Source of the DNA: JAWXCH01 sp034440595
Lineage (GTDB): Bacteria > Planctomycetota > Planctomycetia > Pirellulales > JALHPA01
Length of the DNA stretch: 10,376 nucleotides
Assembly (NCBI GenBank): GCA_034440595.1
Contig: JAWXCH010000233.1
Span: 1 to 10,376 of the forward strand
Reading direction: 5' to 3'
Position 1 is the first letter of the stretch, and every line of letters starts with the position of its first letter. The notes below the pieces were generated by a model that saw only the letters and a list, made by a program, of their open reading frames with translations, ran no database searches and was not told where the DNA came from. The translations under genes and the position numbers were made by a program. Below are positions 7,385-10,376 of this stretch, in pieces.

Positions 7385-7408
7385 TTAAACCATGATTGAG
7401 ATCTCCTT
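7385..7408 (-). promoter_or_regulatory. Strong Shine-Dalgarno plus two-codon ORF (Met-Val-stop) in the infB leader
   Basis: AAGGAG (7408-7403), the strongest Shine-Dalgarno match I found on this strand, is 9 nt before ATG 7393. That ORF reads ATG GTT TAA (7393-7385) and is in frame with infB, so the TAA blocks an N-terminal extension. The stop overlaps another ATG (TAATG, ATG at 7385), which opens a different frame running through the infB start. The layout looks like a minimal upstream ORF that would load ribosomes just ahead of infB, though it may be a relic of an earlier start. Ribosome occupancy is inference. Confidence 0.35.
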
Positions 7409-7421
7409 GCGGGGGATCAAA

Positions 7422-7438
7422 CCTCGATGCCTTCGAGG
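7422..7438 (-). other. Small hairpin in the nusA-infB gap
   Basis: CCTCGA (7422-7427) and TCGAGG (7433-7438) form a perfect 6-bp stem with a 5-nt loop. On the minus strand it is followed by TTTG, too short a T-run for a convincing terminator. It ends about 14 nt before the AAGGAG site at 7408, so it could affect access to that ribosome site or mark a processing point between nusA and infB. Confidence 0.3.
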
Positions 7439-7509
7439 AAACTGCGATTTCTGCAGATTGTCACAATCCTGCTGATCACAACACAGTTGCTCTTGAACCT
7501 GCCCGGCCA

Positions 7510-8868
7510 TCAACCTGTACCCGGCTGCAATTCCGACTCTGCGTTGTCGGGCAGCGGCGATGTTTCGCTGGCGGACTCGGCGGTGGGAACTGACTCGGTA
7601 ATTCCTGCGGCGGCATCCTCGGCTGCACGTTTCTCCGCCTCTAGCTTGTCGGCCTCGGCAGTGGCAGCGTCGATTCGTTCTTGCTCTCGCTGACGGCGGC
7701 GTTCGGCGGCGGCGGCCTGCTCGGCCTCCAATGCTCGCGACTCGGCTTGATCTGCAATGCTGAGGGCGACTTCTTCCGATAGGTTGCCCATAGCCATCAA
7801 GGCGTCTGGTTCAATTACCGAGAGATCGTCGTAGGAAAGAAAACCTTCGCCAACGAGTTTCTCGGCCAGTGATTCATCAACCCCTTCTAGTTCGCTATAG
7901 CCACCGACGGCACGCTCGATCTGCTCGTCGAGTTCTTCGCGAGTCATGATTTCAATATCCCAGCCGCAAAGCTTGCTGGCCAGTCGCACGTTCTGCCCAC
8001 GCCGGCCAATCGCCAGCGAGAGTTGATCCTCTCGTACCAGCACGATTGCTCGCCCCAGCATCTGGCAGAGAATGACTTCGTCCACCTCGGCAGGCTGCAA
8101 TGCGTTGGGAATGAGCACCTGCAAGTCGTCGCTCCAGCGAACGATATCGATCCGTTCGCCACCTAGTTCATCGACGATATTTTTGATTCGATTGCCACGA
8201 ACGCCGACGCAAGCACCGACACAGTCGACACGCTGGTCCGAGCTGCTGACGGCCACTTTGCTGCGATAACCTGGCTCGCGTGCCATGGCACGGACCTCAA
8301 TGACGCCGTCGGCAATCTCGGGGATTTCCTGCTCAAACAATCGCTGGACCAACTGGGGTCGCGTGCGGCTGAGGATGATCTTCACGCGGCTGCCGGCCTT
8401 CTTGACCTCGAAGACGGTCGCTCTGACGCGCTCGTTCGGGTGGTGAGACTCGCCAGGGATCTGTTCGCTTTTGGGAAGCAGCGCTTCGGTATTGCCTAGG
8501 GAGACAGTTGCCGCGCCACCTTCGTACCGCTGAACCACGCCCGAGAGCATTTGGCCGACCATTTCCTGATATTCGTCATACAGGGCGTCACGCTCTGCTT
8601 CGCGAATTTTCTGCATGATGACCTGCTTGGCGGTTTGTGCGCCAATGCGGCCGACCGTGGCTTCCACATCGATTGGTTCGCCCAGGTGGTGCCCGCTGAC
8701 GGTCCCATCCTTGCGATCGATTAAAACCACGACCTCATCGTTTTCTCCGTACTGCTTCTTAGCCGCCGATACAAGCGCCGCCTCAATCGCCTGAAAGACG
8801 ATCTCCTTGTTAATGTTCTTGTCGCGGTGGATCGCATCCACGATCCGCAGCACTTCGATAGAATTCAT
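7510..8868 (-). CDS. nusA: Transcription termination/antitermination factor NusA
   Basis: NusA binds RNA polymerase near the flap and RNA exit channel, promotes pausing and intrinsic termination, and takes part in antitermination and transcription-translation coupling. The 452-residue protein from ATG 8868 begins MNSIEVLRIVDAI. Domains: RNAP-binding N-terminal domain about 1-104 (QTAKQVIMQKIREAERD), S1 about 106-170 (GVVQRYEGGAATVSLG...LLPKSEQIPGE), KH1 with GVRG at 222-225 inside GACVGVRGNRIKNIV, KH2 with GRRG at 288-291 inside LAIGRRGQNVRLASKLCGW, one helix-hairpin-helix-like segment about 328-375, then a charged Ala/Glu/Arg coiled-coil-like tail to the end. Compared with E. coli NusA the head of the N-terminal domain is about 30 residues shorter between IDRKDG (50-55) and IGAQTAKQ (75-82), and the two acidic AR repeats are not both present. 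First gene of the nusA-infB-rbfA cluster; rimP, usual upstream neighbour elsewhere, is not present. Confidence 0.98.
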   Translation of the reverse strand: MNSIEVLRIVDAIHRDKNINKEIVFQAIEAALVSAAKKQYGENDEVVVLIDRKDGTVSGHHLGEPIDVEATVGRIGAQTAKQVIMQKIREAERDALYDEYQEMVGQMLSGVVQRYEGGAATVSLGNTEALLPKSEQIPGESHHPNERVRATVFEVKKAGSRVKIILSRTRPQLVQRLFEQEIPEIADGVIEVRAMAREPGYRSKVAVSSSDQRVDCVGACVGVRGNRIKNIVDELGGERIDIVRWSDDLQVLIPNALQPAEVDEVILCQMLGRAIVLVREDQLSLAIGRRGQNVRLASKLCGWDIEIMTREELDEQIERAVGGYSELEGVDESLAEKLVGEGFLSYDDLSVIEPDALMAMGNLSEEVALSIADQAESRALEAEQAAAAERRRQREQERIDAATAEADKLEAEKRAAEDAAAGITESVPTAESASETSPLPDNAESELQPGTG

Positions 8869-8878
8869 GCGAAATTCA

Positions 8879-8885
8879 CTCTCCC
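8879..8885 (-). promoter_or_regulatory. Ribosome binding site deciding the nusA start
   Basis: GGGAGAG on the minus strand lies 10 nt before ATG 8868. The same GGGAGAG core precedes the infB TTG and the TPR-protein ATG, so it appears to be a favoured Shine-Dalgarno form here. It supports ATG 8868 over the upstream in-frame GTG at 8925, which would add 19 residues not typical of NusA. Confidence 0.65.
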
Positions 8886-9001
8886 ATATCGTCAGAACCC
8901 GAGTCCAGTATCGGGCCCAATGCACCAGGGCGAACCGCCAAGCGTGTTACCACAAAACGTGGAAGCTCGATCGATGTCCGACCATTCATGCGTCCGTCAA
9001 T

Positions 9002-9039
9002 AAAAAAACGGGCCCGCGTCCAAAGAACTACGTCCCGTT
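9002..9039 (-). terminator. Intrinsic terminator-like hairpin with T7, upstream of nusA (possible attenuator)
   Basis: Read on the minus strand, AACGGG (9039-9034) pairs with CCCGTT (9012-9007), with an additional inner CGT/ACG pairing, and the right arm runs directly into seven T (9008-9002). The hairpin is imperfect, with a long interrupted loop, but the GC-rich arm plus uninterrupted T-run is the only such combination seen in the window. It lies about 135 nt before the nusA start. It is either the terminator of the ketosynthase transcript or, if the promoter at 9206-9234 is real, an attenuator inside the nusA leader. NusA itself stimulates pausing and intrinsic termination, so feedback is conceivable. 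Confidence 0.45.
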
Positions 9040-9072
9040 GCGTCACAGCGGTCAGTTTTTCTCCTCGCGGCT

Positions 9073-9113
9073 TCACCGTTTGTGGTGATACCTGGCAAGG
9101 TCGAAAATGACCT
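9073..9113 (-). other. Two small hairpins in the nusA leader
   Basis: Two perfect 5-bp stems with 6-nt loops lie in tandem: AGGTC/GACCT (9098-9102 with 9109-9113) and TCACC/GGTGA (9073-9077 with 9084-9088). In the minus-strand transcript they sit between the possible leader ORF and the T-run hairpin. Each stem is weak alone; their clustering suggests a folded leader RNA. No known riboswitch consensus was recognised. Confidence 0.3.
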
Positions 9114-9142
9114 AACTGTACGTTCGACTGCTACTTGCGTGT

Positions 9143-9184
9143 TTACATGAGCTGCCGAAAGCCGTTTTTAATGGAACCGAACAT
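9143..9184 (-). CDS. Possible 13-residue leader peptide in the nusA leader
   Basis: Just downstream of the predicted transcription start there is GAGG (9194-9191), a 6-nt spacer and ATG at 9184. This opens a 13-codon ORF encoding MFGSIKNGFRQLM and ending in TAA (9145-9143). A well-placed ribosome site only about 15 nt into the predicted transcript, followed by a short ORF and then hairpins with a T-run, is the layout of translation-sensed leaders. No run of one amino acid points to a specific signal. It could equally be chance: short ORFs are common and no homologue can be checked here. Confidence 0.35.
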   Translation of the reverse strand: MFGSIKNGFRQLM

Positions 9185-9205
9185 AGTCCACCTCACAATC
9201 AAGTA

Positions 9206-9234
9206 AACATACAAAGGTAGCTGGAGAGTGTCAA
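9206..9234 (-). promoter_or_regulatory. Candidate sigma70-type promoter of the nusA operon
   Basis: On the minus strand a consensus -35 box TTGACA (9234-9229) is followed after exactly 17 bp by TATGTT (9211-9206), a 4/6 match to the -10 consensus. Transcription would begin near 9199, about 330 nt before the nusA start codon and about 60 bp beyond the end of the ketosynthase gene. It is the best box pair I found in the window. Planctomycete promoters are poorly characterised, so the call rests on consensus match and position alone. Confidence 0.5.
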
Positions 9235-9295
9235 GGTGCGGAAATAGCCAGTGCTAGCTCGCAGACACAATAAGAAGTCGCGATGCAGCCACCAC

Positions 9296-10376
9296 TTAGT
9301 AGGCCTTGACCATGACCGCGCTGGCCTGCCCCTGTGGCGTGACATTCAGGTTCAAGAAGCTCCGTCCGGGGGACATCCCGGCCCTGGCTACCGTGATAGG
9401 GCACTCCGGATCGGCGGTCTCGTAATTCAGCACCGGAATGATCTGGTTGTTTTGCAAAGACAGTACGCTGCCGATCAGTTCGATCAGCCCGCTACCGGCC
9501 CCCAGATTCCCAAAGTAGCTCTTGGCAGCCGTCACTGGGAGCGTATCCGCACGAGAGCCAAAAACCCTGCGAATGGCTTGAGCCTCTTCTATGTCCGAGG
9601 ATTTGCTAGCTAGCCCATGAGCATGGATGTGGCCGACATCGTCGGTCGTTGCCTTGGCATCGGCCAGAGTCATCCGAATGACGTTTTCCAGGGCCTGGCT
9701 TCGGTTGGCGACTGAATGTCGGTCGGCCACTTGCGATGAGCCGTGACCGACCACTTCGCCATAGATCGTGGCACCTCTGGCAAGTGCGTGCGAAAGCTCT
9801 TCCAGGATAATGGAACCGGCACCTTCTCCAAGCACCATCCCCGTGCGATTCAAATCAAACGGTCGCGAAGCGGCGGCTGGATTTCCGTTGCTCTGTGCGA
9901 TCTGCTCGGTTTGAATTGCATGCACTGCCTTCATCGGATGAACGCGCGTGCCAGTGGCACCGGCGACCATCAGATCAGCGTGGCCGCGTGTGATGGTTCG
10001 AAATGCCTCCCCGACTGCCAGGTTTGAGGCCGCCTCGCGCAGAGTGATTGAGTTATTCGGCCCTTGTAAATCGTTAAAAATGGCCACATGGCTGGCCGGC
10101 ATGTTCGGCAGGTACTTCAGCAGCCAAAGTGGTGAAAGCTGCGGCATTCCTTCGGTGGCCCAGCGGCTATAGTCAAACGTCCCATCGGCCGCGCGGCACT
10201 TTTCGATGCCGGCGTTGAATTCCTCGGGCATGGTCATCATGTAGTCGGCACCAAAAACGCAGCCAGAACGTGTCGGCTGCATTTTGTCGGCGCTGAGGCC
10301 ACCATCGTGAATGGCAAGCTGTGCCGCCGCGACTCCCATTTGGATTTCACGGCACATAACCTTCAGTGCCTTTTTA
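9296..10376 (-). CDS. Ketosynthase-fold protein with degenerate active site (chain-length-factor-like), 5' end outside window
   Basis: This is a beta-ketoacyl-ACP synthase (FabF/KS type II) family protein. The frame stays open to the window edge, so the N-terminus (perhaps 60-100 residues by comparison with FabF at about 410) is missing; 359 residues are visible. Numbering from the Met at 10357, the KS landmarks are the nucleophile-elbow region GPNNSITLREAASN (99-112), DLMVAGA (128-134), GMVLGEGAG (173-181), AHG with His247, and AAKS with Lys279. Two catalytic residues are changed. The FabF Cys of the TACTSG motif aligns with Glu108 (codon 10034-10036), and the His of SMTGH aligns with Asn284 in SYFGN (codon 9506-9508). 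His247 and Lys279 are kept. It is therefore unlikely to condense by the normal Cys mechanism. By analogy with KS-beta/chain length factors it could be the inactive partner in a KS heterodimer or a decarboxylase, which is inference. About 20 extra residues (roughly 48-75) precede the elbow relative to FabF. The partner KS and ACP, if any, would lie beyond the right edge. Confidence 0.88.
   Translation of the reverse strand, partial: KKALKVMCREIQMGVAAAQLAIHDGGLSADKMQPTRSGCVFGADYMMTMPEEFNAGIEKCRAADGTFDYSRWATEGMPQLSPLWLLKYLPNMPASHVAIFNDLQGPNNSITLREAASNLAVGEAFRTITRGHADLMVAGATGTRVHPMKAVHAIQTEQIAQSNGNPAAASRPFDLNRTGMVLGEGAGSIILEELSHALARGATIYGEVVGHGSSQVADRHSVANRSQALENVIRMTLADAKATTDDVGHIHAHGLASKSSDIEEAQAIRRVFGSRADTLPVTAAKSYFGNLGAGSGLIELIGSVLSLQNNQIIPVLNYETADPECPITVARAGMSPGRSFLNLNVTPQGQASAVMVKAY

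Noticed and set aside
6963..7385. 140-codon minus-strand ORF starting at the TAATG behind the two-codon ORF
   Set aside because: It runs out of frame through the infB N-terminal and linker coding sequence, with Arg/Ser-rich, low-complexity translation typical of a shadow of GC-rich DNA. Only its start overlap is of interest.
8972..9000. TTGACG just after the T-run as a second nusA promoter
   Set aside because: Good -35 resemblance, but the hexamer at 17 bp (ACATCG) and its neighbours do not resemble a -10 box.
8876..9076. 66-codon ORF ending 7 nt before nusA ATG, overlapping its ribosome site
   Set aside because: It starts at GTG without a Shine-Dalgarno, contains the T-run hairpin as Phe codons, and shows no recognisable family such as RimP. 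The position suggests possible coupling but the evidence is too thin.
1..10376. CRISPR arrays, insertion sequences, tRNA or rRNA genes
   Set aside because: No spaced direct repeats, transposase motifs, or tRNA/rRNA signatures were seen on reading the noncoding gaps.

Overview
The window looks like a chromosomal segment from a planctomycete, most likely Pirellulales-like (Rhodopirellula/Blastopirellula relatives). This placement rests on recalled similarity of the NusA, IF2 and RbfA sequences, the short NusA head region, the wide gaps between operon genes and the lack of rimP next to nusA. No database search was run. All convincing genes lie on the minus strand, so the reading order runs from high to low coordinates.

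Layout in reading order: (1) 10376-9296, a ketosynthase-fold protein cut by the window edge, with the active-site Cys replaced by Glu and one catalytic His replaced by Asn. (2) 9295-8869, a 427-bp gap holding the best promoter in the window, a possible 13-codon leader ORF, two small hairpins and a hairpin followed by seven T, together resembling an attenuated leader for the nusA operon. (3) nusA, 8868-7510. (4) a 194-bp gap with a hairpin and a strong Shine-Dalgarno in front of a two-codon ORF (Met-Val-stop) that is in frame with infB. (5) infB, 7315-4412, read here as starting at TTG. (6) a 148-bp gap with a GC-rich hairpin. (7) rbfA, 4263-3709, with an acidic tail. (8) a 156-bp gap with two perfect small hairpins. 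(9) 3552-2470, a degenerate HhH-GPD (endonuclease III-like) domain fused to a lysine/alanine/proline-rich tail like histone H1. (10) 2350-170, an exported TPR-repeat protein. (11) 169-1, noncoding, with one inverted repeat.

The nusA-infB-rbfA core is the classic bacterial cluster joining transcription elongation/termination (NusA), translation initiation (IF2) and 30S maturation (RbfA). The usual partners rimP (upstream) and truB/rpsO (downstream) are absent here; a ketosynthase-like gene and a DNA-binding-type protein take their places. The most interesting points are the degenerate ketosynthase, the HhH-GPD/H1-tail fusion, the nusA leader and the unusual start region of infB.
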